Of a stretch of 64,000 bases of DNA, positions 35,569 through 44,789 are shown one piece after another. Where the stretch lies: assembly GCA_938023035.1 (NCBI GenBank), contig CALIDI010000026.1, forward strand, positions 62,001-126,000, written 5' to 3'. The notes under the pieces were generated by a model. It had not been told where the DNA came from and did no database searches. It saw only the letters and a list, made by a program, of their open reading frames with translations. The position numbers and the translations under genes were made by a program. Positions within the stretch are counted from its first letter, which is position 1. Each line of letters starts with the position of its first letter. Source of the DNA: an uncultured Leptolyngbyaceae cyanobacterium (GTDB lineage Bacteria > Cyanobacteriota > Cyanobacteriia > Leptolyngbyales > Leptolyngbyaceae).

Positions 35569-36939
35569 TCAACCAGTAGGTGTGCTGGAAGATATCGAAC
35601 TTTCTAAATCGCGATTAGGCTCTGGTAAATAAAGACGTTCTTCCCCTGCATCATACTCAAACAGTTCAGCATAACGCCCCCAGTCTACCGCTGTTGCAAA
35701 CTGACGCTCAGCTTCTTCGTGGGGAAAATGGTCATCCCATAGATCTAAAAAGAACTCTGCCCGCATGGAACTGCCGCTCTTTTCTCGCAGGGTTTGAACA
35801 ATGCTGTTTAGAACTGGAACGTGAGTCAGCACTTGTTGCCGGAAGAGATCTTTACTCCGCAAAATGGTGGTTGTCGCGAAGTCTTGCCCAATTTCAGTTA
35901 GTCGCACATCACCTTGAGAGACTTCAGCAAATCCTAGCAAAACGGCAGCATCTAAGATGGGTAGTAGATCATCAACGGCAAGCTGAAGCCGCTCAGCAAG
36001 GCGCGGAATATCATCAGTTCCTTGCGGTTGATCGACAATCAGTTCTAGCAAACCGCTAATACCGCCAACTCGTACATGGGGTAACGCCTTGGCATAGGGA
36101 GATACAGTGGCTAATGTTGGTGTCGTTTTAGCCACAATTTCTCCGGTGACTTCAATCTCAGGGTTAGTCATCACCGTGTAGATGTAATCGACGAGCGAAG
36201 CAAAGCGAGGAGAAGCACGATCGTGGGGACGGGGCAGATCAACCACAACCTCTCCCCGGATGCGACCAGGGTTGGAGCCTAAGATCACGACGCGATCGGC
36301 TAAAAATACCGCTTCCTCGATATTGTGGGTGACAATCAAAATACTTTTAGAGGGAAAGGTTTTGGCATTCCAGAGGTCATCGATTTCACCCCGCAGGTTT
36401 TCAGAGGTAAGTACGTCAAGGGCGCTGAAAGGTTCGTCCATAAATAAGACCTGTGGCTCTAACACAAACGCCCGCGCAAAACCAACTCGCTGTTTCATTC
36501 CACCTGAAAGCTCTTTGGGATAGGCGCTTTCAAAGCCGTCTAACCCTACGATATCAATTGCTTTCAGGGCACGCTGTCGGCGTTCATCTCGCTTGACTCC
36601 CTGGGCTTCTAACCCTAGTTCTACATTTTCCTGAACTGTTAGCCAGGGCAATAGGGCAAAGCTCTGAAAGACCATTGCCACGTCGTTATTGGCCCCGCGT
36701 AGGGGCTTCCCATTGCTAAAAACCTGCCCTTGGCTGGGCGGAATCAACCCCGCCATAATGCGAAGTAGGGTACTTTTACCGCTACCGCTGCGTCCGAGTA
36801 GGGCGACGACCTCGCCAGATTTCACCGTTAAACTGACGCCACTGAGAACGGTAAATTCGCCTTTTCCGTCGGGTAAAGGAAATCGTTTGTGAACATTTTC
36901 AACCGCAATTAGAACATCTTGAGCGACTGTCGCTGTCAT
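35569..36939 (-). CDS. ABC transporter ATP-binding protein with AAA-associated C-terminal domain (NitT/TauT-like)
   Basis: 456 residues, far longer than a bare ATPase. The first 270 form an ABC domain: Walker A LLGRSGSGKSTLL, Q-loop VFQSFALLPWLTV, signature LSGGMKQRVGFARA, Walker B LFMDEPFSALD and H-loop VTHNIEEAV, most like nitrate/sulfonate ATPases (NrtD, SsuB, TauB). The remaining 170 residues correspond to the AAA-associated C-terminal domain of such ATPases (LLELIVDQPQGTDDIPRLAERL ... DLLPILDAAVLLGFAEVSQGDVRLTEIGQDFA). That part looks like a winged-helix-type regulatory module. It pairs with the fused double permease at 37774-39501 on the same strand, although two plus-strand genes lie between them. 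The substrate is unknown. Confidence 0.9.
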   Translation of the reverse strand: MTATVAQDVLIAVENVHKRFPLPDGKGEFTVLSGVSLTVKSGEVVALLGRSGSGKSTLLRIMAGLIPPSQGQVFSNGKPLRGANNDVAMVFQSFALLPWLTVQENVELGLEAQGVKRDERRQRALKAIDIVGLDGFESAYPKELSGGMKQRVGFARAFVLEPQVLFMDEPFSALDVLTSENLRGEIDDLWNAKTFPSKSILIVTHNIEEAVFLADRVVILGSNPGRIRGEVVVDLPRPHDRASPRFASLVDYIYTVMTNPEIEVTGEIVAKTTPTLATVSPYAKALPHVRVGGISGLLELIVDQPQGTDDIPRLAERLQLAVDDLLPILDAAVLLGFAEVSQGDVRLTEIGQDFATTTILRSKDLFRQQVLTHVPVLNSIVQTLREKSGSSMRAEFFLDLWDDHFPHEEAERQFATAVDWGRYAELFEYDAGEERLYLPEPNRDLESSISSSTPTG

Positions 36940-37126
36940 AGCAGTCTATCCTCTTGCTAGGTACACTTACCAGATCTGCGGCTCATGAGTGCAGCCAGAT
37001 GTCTAAATTCGGGGCATTAAGCTGCACTTATAAAAGATAAACAAAGTTTATATAAAACCTGTTTCTGCATTTTTTAAATTTATCTGTAGACTGGAGATAG
37101 GCCACAGAGAAGGATACAACGTTTCT

Positions 37127-37483
37127 ATGACTTTTATAAACCATTTGAGTCACGATTTGCACACTCAATCAGTCAACCAGCGTCGTTGGTTGTGCGTCGA
37201 TGTATTATCCCCAATCCGCCGCTGGCTCAATCAGCTTGAGGTCTCTAATGCTGCGATCGCCCACGCCATTTGTCGCTGGATTCCAGCCCAATGTCCCTTT
37301 GCGCGAACAATTTACTGGCAGGGGCGCACAGTGCTTGTGATTCCTCCTTTGTGCAAGCTTAACCCACTCTATGAAGAACTGATAGAATTGCGGTTTCGAG
37401 CGCTTTCTTACCTGGCTCACCAACCCCATTCAGACATTTTCATTGGGAGGACGGTCAATGCAGAGACTGAAAAATCCTGTTAG
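37127..37483 (+). CDS. Mo-dependent nitrogenase C-terminal domain-like protein
   Basis: 118 residues carrying the short family typified by PIRRWLNQLEVSNAAIAHAICRWIPAQCPFARTI and IPPLCKLNPLYEELIELRFRALSYLA. Databases name it after a fragment annotated in nitrogenase loci, but it is common in non-diazotrophic cyanobacteria and there is no nif gene in this window, so a role in nitrogen fixation should not be inferred. Two cysteines are conserved-looking. The stop overlaps the start region of the next small gene by 26 bases, indicating coupled expression. It is divergent from the ABC ATPase. Confidence 0.85.
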   Translation: MTFINHLSHDLHTQSVNQRRWLCVDVLSPIRRWLNQLEVSNAAIAHAICRWIPAQCPFARTIYWQGRTVLVIPPLCKLNPLYEELIELRFRALSYLAHQPHSDIFIGRTVNAETEKSC

Positions 37484-37682
37484 CAGTGAAGGGTGGTCTA
37501 TTCAGGTTTATGGGGGCGATCGCAGGCTGCTCTTTTCGCTTGATGCTTCTCATGCCTGGCTGTTGGGTGTCGGTATCGGGGTTGGCTTTGCGATCGCACT
37601 TGTCAGTTTAAGTCATCATCGTTCGACATCTGTCCCTACTGTTCAGCCCGTGCCGCAAGCGGCTCCTCTGCAACTGGATTAA
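37458..37682 (+). CDS. Small single-pass membrane protein, hypothetical
   Basis: 74 residues from ATG 37458, with GGGAGG eight bases upstream inside the preceding gene. A soluble head (MQRLKNPVSSEGWSIQVYGGDRRLLFSLD) precedes one transmembrane helix (AWLLGVGIGVGFAIALVSL) and a short Pro-rich tail (TVQPVPQAAPLQLD). I do not recognise the family. Overlap with the Mo-nitrogenase-like gene implies translation coupling, and both sit inside the split ABC locus, so a link to it is possible but unproven. Confidence 0.7.
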   Translation: MQRLKNPVSSEGWSIQVYGGDRRLLFSLDASHAWLLGVGIGVGFAIALVSLSHHRSTSVPTVQPVPQAAPLQLD

Positions 37683-37773
37683 GCGAATCATGAGTCAATA
37701 TCGAGCTTGTGCTTTTAACAGTCGCACAACTTAAACTTTTAGCTTTTCATCTCATGTCTAACGATGACCAACG

Positions 37774-39501
37774 CTAGAGATGGTACTTTGTTTCTGCCAA
37801 TCGATAGAGCCGGCGCCATAGTATACGGTTTAGCCCCACGACAAATAGGCTCATCATGCTGATGCCAAGGGTAATGCGGGGCCAGTCACCAATGGTTGTG
37901 GCTTCGGCAATGTAAGTTCCCAATCCGGTTGCTGTCAGCGTCGTCGCACCCCAAGCGACAATCTCCGAGACAATACTGGCGTTCCAGGCTCCACCACTGG
38001 CAGTCACCCCTCCAGTGACCCATGCGGAAAAAATGCCCGGAATAATCAGTCTTCTCCAGCGCTGCCACCCCTTTAAGCCAATGTCGTCGGCCATTTCGCG
38101 CAGATCCGTGGGAATGCTCTGAGCACCTGCGATCGAGTTAAACAAAATGTACCACTGGGCACCCAGCGCCATTAGCAGGATGCTGCCCCATTCGATACTA
38201 ATGTTTGTGCGAATGAAAAACAGGGTGGCAAACGGAAAAATGAAGTTTGCCGGAAACGAAGCGAAGAACTGGACGACCGGTTGGAGGATACGTGCCAGCT
38301 TGGGGTTAAACCCAATGGCTACCCCAACGGGTGTCCAAATCGCTGTGGCCAACAGCAGCAGTATTGTCACTCGCAGCAGAGTGACAATGCCGAGCCAAAA
38401 GGTTTTGAGTACTTCACCCAAACCTACAGTCGTCAAGATGAAGTGGAACACCCAAGCGATGAGGATGCCGATAATGACGAGCAAGAGAGCATCGTAAAGG
38501 CGATCGCCCCGTTGTTCTTGGTTGCTCCTATCCTTAAAAGTAGAGACGGGAGGTGTAAGTTGCGACAATAACCGGTCAACCGCTTCTCTGGTCGGCGCGA
38601 GTGCCTTACTCAGCATTCGTGGGATGCGGGCCGTTTGCAACAGGTCATATACCCAGGATTCTGGTACTTCCACCGAAGCACTTTGCTCCATGCGAAATTT
38701 ATCAGACCAGGCGATCAACGGTCGCCAAAAAAGTTGATCCACCAACACAATCACGATCGCAATGGTGAGCAGTGCCCAGCCCAGGGCGATTAGGTTTTCA
38801 TCAGCGATCGCGGCGGCTACATAAGAGCCAATCCCCGGCAACGTGTATTCCTGATTAAGGACACTGATGGCCTCACTGGCTGCGACAAAAAACCAACCCC
38901 CACCAAAACTCATCATGGCATTCCACAGCAAGCCGATTGTGGCAGAGGGCACCTCCAGCTTTGTAAACCGCTGCCAGCGCGACAGTTGGTAGAGAGTTGC
39001 AGCCTCATTGAGTTCCTTCGGAACCGTTCGTAAGGACTGGTAGAACGAAAAGGTCATATTCCAGACTTGGCTAGTGAAGATGGCAAAAACTGACGCCGCT
39101 TCTAGCCCCAGCAAGCTCCCTGGAAACAGGGCAATGAAGCCGGTAACAGTAACTGAGAGAAATCCCAGCACTGGCACCGATTGTAAAATATCTAACAACG
39201 GAATCATGACCCGTTCAGCGCGCCGACTGTTGGCAGCCACATACCCATAGCCCAACGTAAACACCGTCGAAAAAAACAGGGCGATAAACATGCGCAGGGT
39301 TGATCGCCCCGCATAGTACGGTAAATTTCGCGGATCGAGATCAATGGCAGGCATCACATCGGGCGGTTCAAAGCTGACCAGCGCCCCAGCCCCAATCCGA
39401 GCGATGAATGCTAGCAAAACCAATGTCCCCAGGATGACGGCAATGTCTGCTAATCCAAAGGGAAAGCGTCGTAGTGCTTCGGGAGAGGGGAAGGTTTTCA
39501 T
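37774..39501 (-). CDS. ABC transporter permease, two BPD modules fused
   Basis: 575 residues with about twelve hydrophobic segments in two halves. Each half holds a binding-protein-dependent permease module with an EAA-type loop: KELNEAATLYQLSRWQRFTKLEVP in the first, PTDLREMADDIGLKGWQRWRRLIIPG in the second. NitT/TauT permeases normally have one module and dimerise; here the dimer is encoded as one chain, with a linker of about 60 polar residues between. The ATPase with the AAA-associated domain on the same strand is its likely partner. No solute-binding protein gene is present in the window. The start ATG at 39501 precedes LADIAVILGTLVLLAFIARIG. Confidence 0.9.
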   Translation of the reverse strand: MKTFPSPEALRRFPFGLADIAVILGTLVLLAFIARIGAGALVSFEPPDVMPAIDLDPRNLPYYAGRSTLRMFIALFFSTVFTLGYGYVAANSRRAERVMIPLLDILQSVPVLGFLSVTVTGFIALFPGSLLGLEAASVFAIFTSQVWNMTFSFYQSLRTVPKELNEAATLYQLSRWQRFTKLEVPSATIGLLWNAMMSFGGGWFFVAASEAISVLNQEYTLPGIGSYVAAAIADENLIALGWALLTIAIVIVLVDQLFWRPLIAWSDKFRMEQSASVEVPESWVYDLLQTARIPRMLSKALAPTREAVDRLLSQLTPPVSTFKDRSNQEQRGDRLYDALLLVIIGILIAWVFHFILTTVGLGEVLKTFWLGIVTLLRVTILLLLATAIWTPVGVAIGFNPKLARILQPVVQFFASFPANFIFPFATLFFIRTNISIEWGSILLMALGAQWYILFNSIAGAQSIPTDLREMADDIGLKGWQRWRRLIIPGIFSAWVTGGVTASGGAWNASIVSEIVAWGATTLTATGLGTYIAEATTIGDWPRITLGISMMSLFVVGLNRILWRRLYRLAETKYHL

Positions 39502-39688
39502 AGAAGATAGTCAATCACAACCCAATTAGAGAACCTTCTCGAGTATCTCACCGATTTACTGCATCAGGCGAAGCGATCGCGCTCAATCGAGGGATTGGAT
39601 TCTGCATCCAGTTGAACCTACTTATCCAACGTCAAGGTTGTGTGGAAGTTCTGAATAACTTGGGCTCTACGGCTAACGATTCCTAAAC

Positions 39689-40450
39689 TTAAGATGAATG
39701 GGTAAATTGCTTCCAGGCTGTATCGATCGCCTGTTTCATCCGTGTTCCAGTGCGACTGAGGCGATGCTGGAATTCTTCCCACTTATCTTGCAAAAATTCA
39801 CTGGCTTCTTCCAAGGCATTTTTGTCATGGTGCCCCGACTGCGCCAGTTCATTCCGAATTTCTTTGATTTTGACGCGGACAACTTCGGGGTGATCTTGAG
39901 GAGAAACGAGCTTTGCCAAGCGATCGCCCATGCGTTTGACCAAAGCCTTAACCTGCTGCGACTTTTCGCTCAAAAAACCCTTTAATCCTTCCGCTTCACT
40001 TTTCAACCGATTTGGGGCTTCTTCCTTGATGGTAATTCCTTCGACATCGATCGCTTCCACATCCTCAGGAAAGAGCACCGCCCGTCCACCAAAGGGTGCG
40101 GCAATCTCACCCGCTAAGATATAGGCAGCCAGATCGCCCGTTTCCCAATCAAACAGAAAATCTTCAACCCAACCCAAAGGGGTACTCACAGACGGTGTGC
40201 GAATCGCCATCTGATGGAGACGGCGCAGGGAGGGCGGTGGCGTCAGGGCTAATTCTGAATAGGTCAGCAAAGCATCAGGCCCAATCGTGGCGATTTGCTC
40301 AAAGGGCGTATAGCCGGCATCACTAGCAAAGTACACGACTCGACCGTTATCATCGACCCACACTTCTTCCACACTGCCATAGCGGGTGGCCGTGCTAGTA
40401 TCCATGGCCGTTAAACCAATGATTTGACTGCGACGAATGACGTTAAACAT
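39689..40450 (-). CDS. PRC-barrel domain protein
   Basis: 253 residues. Two PRC-barrel-like units occupy residues about 1-75 (NVIRRSQIIGLTAMDTSTATRYGSVEEVWVDDNGRVVYF) and 78-150 (TPLGWVEDFLFDWETGDLAAYILAG). The C-terminal 100 residues are a charged helix/coiled coil (LKSEAEGLKGFLSEKSQQVKALVKRM). PRC barrels bind metabolites, photosynthetic reaction centres or RNA-processing partners. The start ATG follows an AGGAGG site. It is the last gene of the nine-gene stress-type run, 25 bases after DUF1614. Confidence 0.88.
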   Translation of the reverse strand: MFNVIRRSQIIGLTAMDTSTATRYGSVEEVWVDDNGRVVYFASDAGYTPFEQIATIGPDALLTYSELALTPPPSLRRLHQMAIRTPSVSTPLGWVEDFLFDWETGDLAAYILAGEIAAPFGGRAVLFPEDVEAIDVEGITIKEEAPNRLKSEAEGLKGFLSEKSQQVKALVKRMGDRLAKLVSPQDHPEVVRVKIKEIRNELAQSGHHDKNALEEASEFLQDKWEEFQHRLSRTGTRMKQAIDTAWKQFTHSS

Positions 40451-40475
40451 ATTCCAGTCCTCCTAAAGCCGACAA

Positions 40476-41147
40476 TTAAGTTAATAACAGGGCAAATAAT
40501 CCACAGAGAGCAATGCCATCAAACACTCCAGCACCGCCAATACTCAGCACACCAGGAGTCATCCGTTCGATCTCTGGCAAATGCAGAATATCGGCCCCAA
40601 CTAAAGTGCCTAAGACACCGCCAGCAAATGCAATTGGGGCTGCGCCACTACCATTCGTCAATAGAAGCGACATCATGGCAGCAGTCAGAGGAGCGACAAG
40701 GGCATTCATTTGAATCCCAATCCCAGGAACGATCTGGGCTGAGTAATAGCTGACTAAAGTAACAACTGTGGTGACTGCCAGAATCATTAAGGGATCGGAA
40801 CGGCTAAATTCGTAGATCGCCAGCAAAGTCGGAATCAGCCCGCCACCGACGTTTAAAGCAACAATAGTTTTTTGTTCGATTTTTTGCAGGGGGATGCCCC
40901 AAAATCGAGCCATCCAAAGATCTGTAAAGTCTGGCACCATAGCAATGCGAGAGACTCGCTCATAAAGGGGAATGTTGATGGTACTGCCGAAAATAACGGC
41001 AGCAAATAAGAGCAGGGCGAAGCTAGGAGAAAAACCCAGTTTGGCAACAGCAACTTCGACGATATCCAGGGCGATCGCCAACCAAATAAAGGGAAAAACA
41101 AGCAGGAAAAGTAAAAAGAGTAGCAGAGTAACAGGAAGATAAATCAT
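40476..41147 (-). CDS. DUF1614 integral membrane protein
   Basis: 223 residues with about seven hydrophobic segments, starting MIYLPVTLLLFLLFLLVFPFIWLAI. Family-like motifs are FGSTINIPLY near residue 55, LNVGGGLIPTLLAIY near 100, NALVAPLTAAMMSLLL near 150 and IGGAGVFDGIALCGLFA near the end, where the aspartate, histidine and glycine residues cluster. DUF1614 proteins are uncharacterised; the fold looks transporter-like. It is co-directional with PsiE (14 bases upstream) and the PRC-barrel gene downstream. Confidence 0.85.
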   Translation of the reverse strand: MIYLPVTLLLFLLFLLVFPFIWLAIALDIVEVAVAKLGFSPSFALLLFAAVIFGSTINIPLYERVSRIAMVPDFTDLWMARFWGIPLQKIEQKTIVALNVGGGLIPTLLAIYEFSRSDPLMILAVTTVVTLVSYYSAQIVPGIGIQMNALVAPLTAAMMSLLLTNGSGAAPIAFAGGVLGTLVGADILHLPEIERMTPGVLSIGGAGVFDGIALCGLFALLLT

Positions 41148-41161
41148 TGTGGTTGGGTGAA

Positions 41162-41719
41162 TTAAAAGGGATATTGCTTAATCGATGACGAGCGCCGATC
41201 CAACCGAGAATGTCGATTGCCCGATCGCGCTTGAGTATTTGGCAGCGTGAGCAATTCGTTCCCGCTCGTCTCAATCGCATCAAACCGTTGAAACATCCAG
41301 ACGCGCAAATACAATAGTCCACCCAAAACGACTAGAAAAGTACAGACTCCAAATAGGCGATCAAGGGGAATATCCACGACTCCTTGTAATATTACTTCCC
41401 GTAATGCGGAAACTAAAGAAACTTCAACAGCCGCCCCGATGGAAATCCGCTGTTCTTGGAGATAAATCATTAACAGGCGAAAGATCTCTACCAAGATTAG
41501 AACAAACAAGATATCCGAAGTGATGGCTTGAAAATTAATTGGCTGCAACAGAGAAAGAAACATTTCGCCCAGGCGAATCAGCATGACGCAAAATAAGCCG
41601 ATACATAGAAACACGACAATAAAGTTCTGGAAAAACTCTAAATTGCGCACGATCGTGTCTCTTTGAAACCAGAATTTCCAGTTTTGGTTCAGTGAAGATG
41701 GCTCTTTCATCGGCAACAT
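41162..41719 (-). CDS. psiE: PsiE-family membrane protein
   Basis: 185 residues. After a 35-residue soluble head, four transmembrane helices include FIVVFLCIGLFCVMLIRLGEMFL, SDILFVLILVEIFRLLMIYL and LFGVCTFLVVLGGLLYLRV, with the family segment EQRISIGAAVEVSLVSALREVI between helices two and three. Named after E. coli PsiE (phosphate-starvation-inducible), this family also appears in stress-tolerance loci together with small heat-shock proteins. Function unknown. The gene overlaps no neighbour but is eight bases from DUF2905 and 14 bases from DUF1614, within the stress run. Confidence 0.87.
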   Translation of the reverse strand: MLPMKEPSSLNQNWKFWFQRDTIVRNLEFFQNFIVVFLCIGLFCVMLIRLGEMFLSLLQPINFQAITSDILFVLILVEIFRLLMIYLQEQRISIGAAVEVSLVSALREVILQGVVDIPLDRLFGVCTFLVVLGGLLYLRVWMFQRFDAIETSGNELLTLPNTQARSGNRHSRLDRRSSSIKQYPF

Positions 41720-41727
41720 TCAGGCAA

Positions 41728-41964
41728 TTAACGACTGCTGATCAGTTTTCCTAACCAGAGTAAAGCACTCAGGCTCAGGCTCAAGAGAATGCCCGTGGTC
41801 AAGGGAAAGTAGAAGGTAAAATGCTCGTTTTGCACCAAAATATCCCCTGGTAAACGACCGATGGGAAAGTGTTTCAGCGTTCTGCCACCGAGCCAGAGCA
41901 AGCCTCCTAGCAACAGGATGCCGGCACCAAGGACGATTAATGTTTTCCCAATTTCTGCAATCAT
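41728..41964 (-). CDS. DUF2905 small membrane protein
   Basis: 78 residues with two transmembrane helices: IGKTLIVLGAGILLLGGLLWLG near the start and TTGILLSLSLSALLWLGKL at the end. Between them is the family loop HFPIGRLPGDILVQNEHFTFYFP (the G-R-L-P-G-D core is diagnostic of DUF2905). Such proteins are found beside stress or DNA-repair genes in many bacteria; their role is unknown. Tightly packed between the helical hypothetical gene and PsiE. Confidence 0.88.
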   Translation of the reverse strand: MIAEIGKTLIVLGAGILLLGGLLWLGGRTLKHFPIGRLPGDILVQNEHFTFYFPLTTGILLSLSLSALLWLGKLISSR

Positions 41965-41972
41965 CGTTGTGT

Positions 41973-42374
41973 CTAGGAATCAGAAGATTTGGGTTGAGTG
42001 AGAGCATCCCAAGCCGCTTTGGCAGCTCCCGACAGGCGATCGCCAAGATTATGAATTTCATCCATAATCGACTGCCAGTTTTTTTGGGCCTCTTGCTGAA
42101 TCAGTTGCACCGACTGTTCGATACGATCGGGATCAATCAATTGCGTTTGTTCGATCGCTTCTCTCGCTTTACGAACTGCGTTTAAATAGCCTTCACGAGT
42201 CAGCTCTTGAGCCGTCTGAATTTCAGACTGAGCACGTTTTTTAATCGCTTCAATCAAGGCTTTAGTTTCTTGTTTTAAGTCAGCATTTTGGTCTGCCATT
42301 TCTTTTTCGACGAGGGCATCAGTTTCGGGACTGATGATGATTTCAGAAGAAGAATTTTGATTGGCTTCGTTCAT
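41973..42374 (-). CDS. Small helical hypothetical protein in stress operon
   Basis: 133 residues, acidic, soluble and mainly amphipathic helix: a disordered head (MNEANQNSSSEIIISPETDALVEKEMADQ), then LKQETKALIEAIKKRAQSEIQTAQEL and a C-terminal QKNWQSIMDEIHNLGDRLSGAAKAAWDALTQ. No family name recognised. It is eight bases upstream of DUF2905 and 59 bases after the CbpM-like gene, within one transcription unit. Its composition resembles helical stress proteins such as LEA-like factors, but this is only an impression. Confidence 0.65.
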   Translation of the reverse strand: MNEANQNSSSEIIISPETDALVEKEMADQNADLKQETKALIEAIKKRAQSEIQTAQELTREGYLNAVRKAREAIEQTQLIDPDRIEQSVQLIQQEAQKNWQSIMDEIHNLGDRLSGAAKAAWDALTQPKSSDS

Positions 42375-42433
42375 GATTTAATTTTCCTTAAATTAAATTG
42401 AGGAAGTTTAGTTGTGAGAGCTAGAATCAATCG

Positions 42434-42751
42434 TTAACGATCGATTTTGGATGCCATCTGATAGGCGCGTAATTGGGCTTTAAGTTGGGCAATTTCCTCT
42501 GCCAGATCTAACACGATTGCTGCACCCACTAAATTTAAGCCTAAATCGCGACGCAATCGTTGCACCTTGACCACTCGGATTAAATCTTGACGATGCAGCA
42601 TCGAGCCAACGGGTTCGATTAATCCCAGGCTAGCGAATCTTTCTAGTAAAGAAACAGAAGTTTGGGTAAAATAAGCGGCTTGCTCAAAACTATAAAGGCA
42701 ATCGCCTTCTGGAGACCAGACAATCCGAGACAGACTAAAATTGGCACTCAT
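42434..42751 (-). CDS. cbpM: CbpM-like chaperone modulator (MerR-type fold)
   Basis: 105 residues: [31 protein letters not shown] and the following [43 protein letters not shown] form the helix-turn-helix plus helical tail of CbpM/MerR relatives. In E. coli, CbpM binds the J domain of CbpA and inhibits it. Here the ATG overlaps the stop of the adjacent J-domain gene by four bases, the same arrangement as cbpA-cbpM, which supports the call strongly. The DNA-binding ability of such proteins is uncertain. Confidence 0.82.
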   Translation of the reverse strand: MSANFSLSRIVWSPEGDCLYSFEQAAYFTQTSVSLLERFASLGLIEPVGSMLHRQDLIRVVKVQRLRRDLGLNLVGAAIVLDLAEEIAQLKAQLRAYQMASKIDR

Positions 42752-43749
42752 AGGCGCACCTCCGCTAAGGCTTGACGGGGACTAAACCGACTGGCTGCCC
42801 GCAATTTTTCATAGCATTCTCTTTCCCCAGGGGTTAACTCTTTCGGGGTGACAATTTTGAGCTGCACGATCAGATCGGTGCGATCGCCTTTGGGATTGCG
42901 CCAACCTTTGCCACGCAACCGCAGCGCCTGACCAGAGTCTACCCCGGGGGGAACAGTCAGCTTCACCTTGCCATCGGGAGTTGGCACATCGACCGACGCT
43001 CCCAGTACAGCCTCTTCTGGACTAATGGCAATCTCACAGGTCAGATTCTCCCCGGCAAATCTAAAGAAATGATGGGGTAAGAGTTCGATGGTTAAGTAAA
43101 GATCGCCCCGCTGTTGACTAAAAGGACTAATTTGTCCCTTACCCTTTAAGCGCAGACGACTGCCCGATTTAGCTCCGGGGGGAATGCGAACGGTCACTGT
43201 TTCTTGCCCAATTTGTAAGCGTTTTTGAGTGCCGTGAAAAGCTTCCGCAAAGGTGAGCGCGATCGCAGCTTCGGTATCTTGGGCAGGAATATCAGTCAAC
43301 CGACCGAAGGGATCTTCGCCGCCAAACTCAACATATTCCCGCACCGCTTGGGGGCCTGTAGTCGTGCGGTAAGTATAAACTCGTCGTCCAGAACCTGCGC
43401 CCCCTCGACCGAAGCGCCCCAGCAGTTCGTCAATGAAGTCATCAAAACTACCATACTGACCAAAATCTATGCCTTCAAAACCAACGCCACCCGTCGGCGA
43501 AGTCGCACCCACCACCTGCTGCCAATACTGACCAAATTGGTCATATTTTTGACGTTTTTCAGGATCGGAGAGAATTTCGTGGGCTTCATTAACCTCCTTA
43601 AAGCGTGCCTCAGCTTCCTGGTCACCAGGATTGAGATCAGGGTGATATTTGCGCGCCAACTTGCGGTAAGCTCTTTTAATTTCCTCGACGGTGGCGGTTT
43701 TACTCACTCCTAAAACTTGGTAATAGTCCTTAAATTCGCTTCCAGCCAT
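42748..43749 (-). CDS. DnaJ/CbpA-type J-domain co-chaperone
   Basis: 333 residues from ATG 43749, chosen for its AGGAGG site five bases upstream. The J domain (residues 5-75) includes [35 protein letters not shown], with the HPD tripeptide that activates DnaK ATPase. A G/F-rich linker ([32 protein letters not shown]) follows and then the two C-terminal substrate domains; there is no zinc-finger CxxCxGxG repeat, so this is the class B/CbpA type. The adjacent overlapping cbpM-like gene would modulate it. Part of the stress run with Hsp20. Confidence 0.93.
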   Translation of the reverse strand: MAGSEFKDYYQVLGVSKTATVEEIKRAYRKLARKYHPDLNPGDQEAEARFKEVNEAHEILSDPEKRQKYDQFGQYWQQVVGATSPTGGVGFEGIDFGQYGSFDDFIDELLGRFGRGGAGSGRRVYTYRTTTGPQAVREYVEFGGEDPFGRLTDIPAQDTEAAIALTFAEAFHGTQKRLQIGQETVTVRIPPGAKSGSRLRLKGKGQISPFSQQRGDLYLTIELLPHHFFRFAGENLTCEIAISPEEAVLGASVDVPTPDGKVKLTVPPGVDSGQALRLRGKGWRNPKGDRTDLIVQLKIVTPKELTPGERECYEKLRAASRFSPRQALAEVRL

Positions 43750-43800
43750 CGGCACCTCCTATCGCAAAAAACTCATGGATCTCTGAGGAGGTTTCCCGTC

Positions 43801-44571
43801 TTAGTTGCCTTTACGGTTGGAATAGGTGCCTGTCTCATCGCGATCAAACAAATGTTTAATTCTTTCCCAAGCTTTGATGAGGGCATTGGTTTTATCCTGG
43901 GACTCGCTCAGAGTTTGGTTATAGGTTTCCACAAAGGTCAATTGTGCTTCATCAGAAAGATTTGCTCGCATCTCTGGAGAAATCTGCTCCTTACTACTCA
44001 ACTCTCCCTCCGGTTGACGAGGAATTTGCATATCAGTAATGGCGACTTCTTCCCCGCCCGCTGCTTGCAACAACAAAAAGATCTCGCCCGATCTATCGGC
44101 TGGAACTTCTACTACCAGCAAAAACTCGCCCGCTTGCAGGCGCGTTTGATAAATCGCGGCTTTATCTTGGGGCATGCCCAGAGACATCAGTACAGAACCC
44201 AATCCTGCTCCCAAAGCACCATACAGAGCGCCGCTGGTTGCTCCCAATAAAGCAGCTCCTAAGGGGCCTGCGGCAACGACAGCCCCCAGGAAGGGAACAA
44301 ATAGAATACCCACTCCTGTTACGAGGCTGAGTAAAGAACCAAAGAGCGAACCATAAAGTGCACCAGTTGTCAGGCCATCTAAAATGACATCTTTTTTGGT
44401 GAGAAAACCAGTAATCCGGGCTTCCGATTGAAAGTTGCGACCGACAATCGAAATATTGTCTTTAGGAACGCCACGGTCAAGCAGGCGTTTAATGGCGTCT
44501 TCTAGTTTTTTCTCTTCTTTGAAGGCAGCGGAAACGCATTTCTCTGGAGGTTTTTCAAAAGCTAAACTCAT
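43801..44571 (-). CDS. General-stress-protein 17M-like membrane protein with ChaB-like tail
   Basis: 256 residues from ATG 44571, preceded by GGGAGAA. The N-terminus ([36 protein letters not shown]) resembles the GSP17M/YflT fold. A Gly/Ala-rich hydrophobic centre of three or four segments follows ([18 protein letters not shown] ... [22 protein letters not shown]), with a second alpha/beta piece ([20 protein letters not shown]). The tail [22 protein letters not shown] resembles the ChaB domain. It is the second gene of the stress run, between hspA and dnaJ. Family members respond to stress, but no biochemical activity is known. Confidence 0.78.
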   Translation of the reverse strand: MSLAFEKPPEKCVSAAFKEEKKLEDAIKRLLDRGVPKDNISIVGRNFQSEARITGFLTKKDVILDGLTTGALYGSLFGSLLSLVTGVGILFVPFLGAVVAAGPLGAALLGATSGALYGALGAGLGSVLMSLGMPQDKAAIYQTRLQAGEFLLVVEVPADRSGEIFLLLQAAGGEEVAITDMQIPRQPEGELSSKEQISPEMRANLSDEAQLTFVETYNQTLSESQDKTNALIKAWERIKHLFDRDETGTYSNRKGN

Positions 44572-44789
44572 GAGCATTTCTCCCATTTGCTGATTGTTCA
44601 ACTAACTGTTGTTCCGCTATTTCCCGTTCGGCTATTTCTTGTTCAGCGATTCCTTGTTGTTGAAAGAAGGGCAATTGGCAACGCTATTGCATTAAATCAG
44701 CTTTATTTTGCCAAAGTTGCCCTTCTACATCTGTTAACGACTACAACTCAACTTTTTGAGTCGAGATCGTTTCCTCGGTTCAATCAACA

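Noticed and set aside
37127-37483. Nitrogen-fixation gene
   Set aside because: Only the short family named after a nitrogenase fragment is present; no nif gene or NifH/D/K motif occurs in the window.
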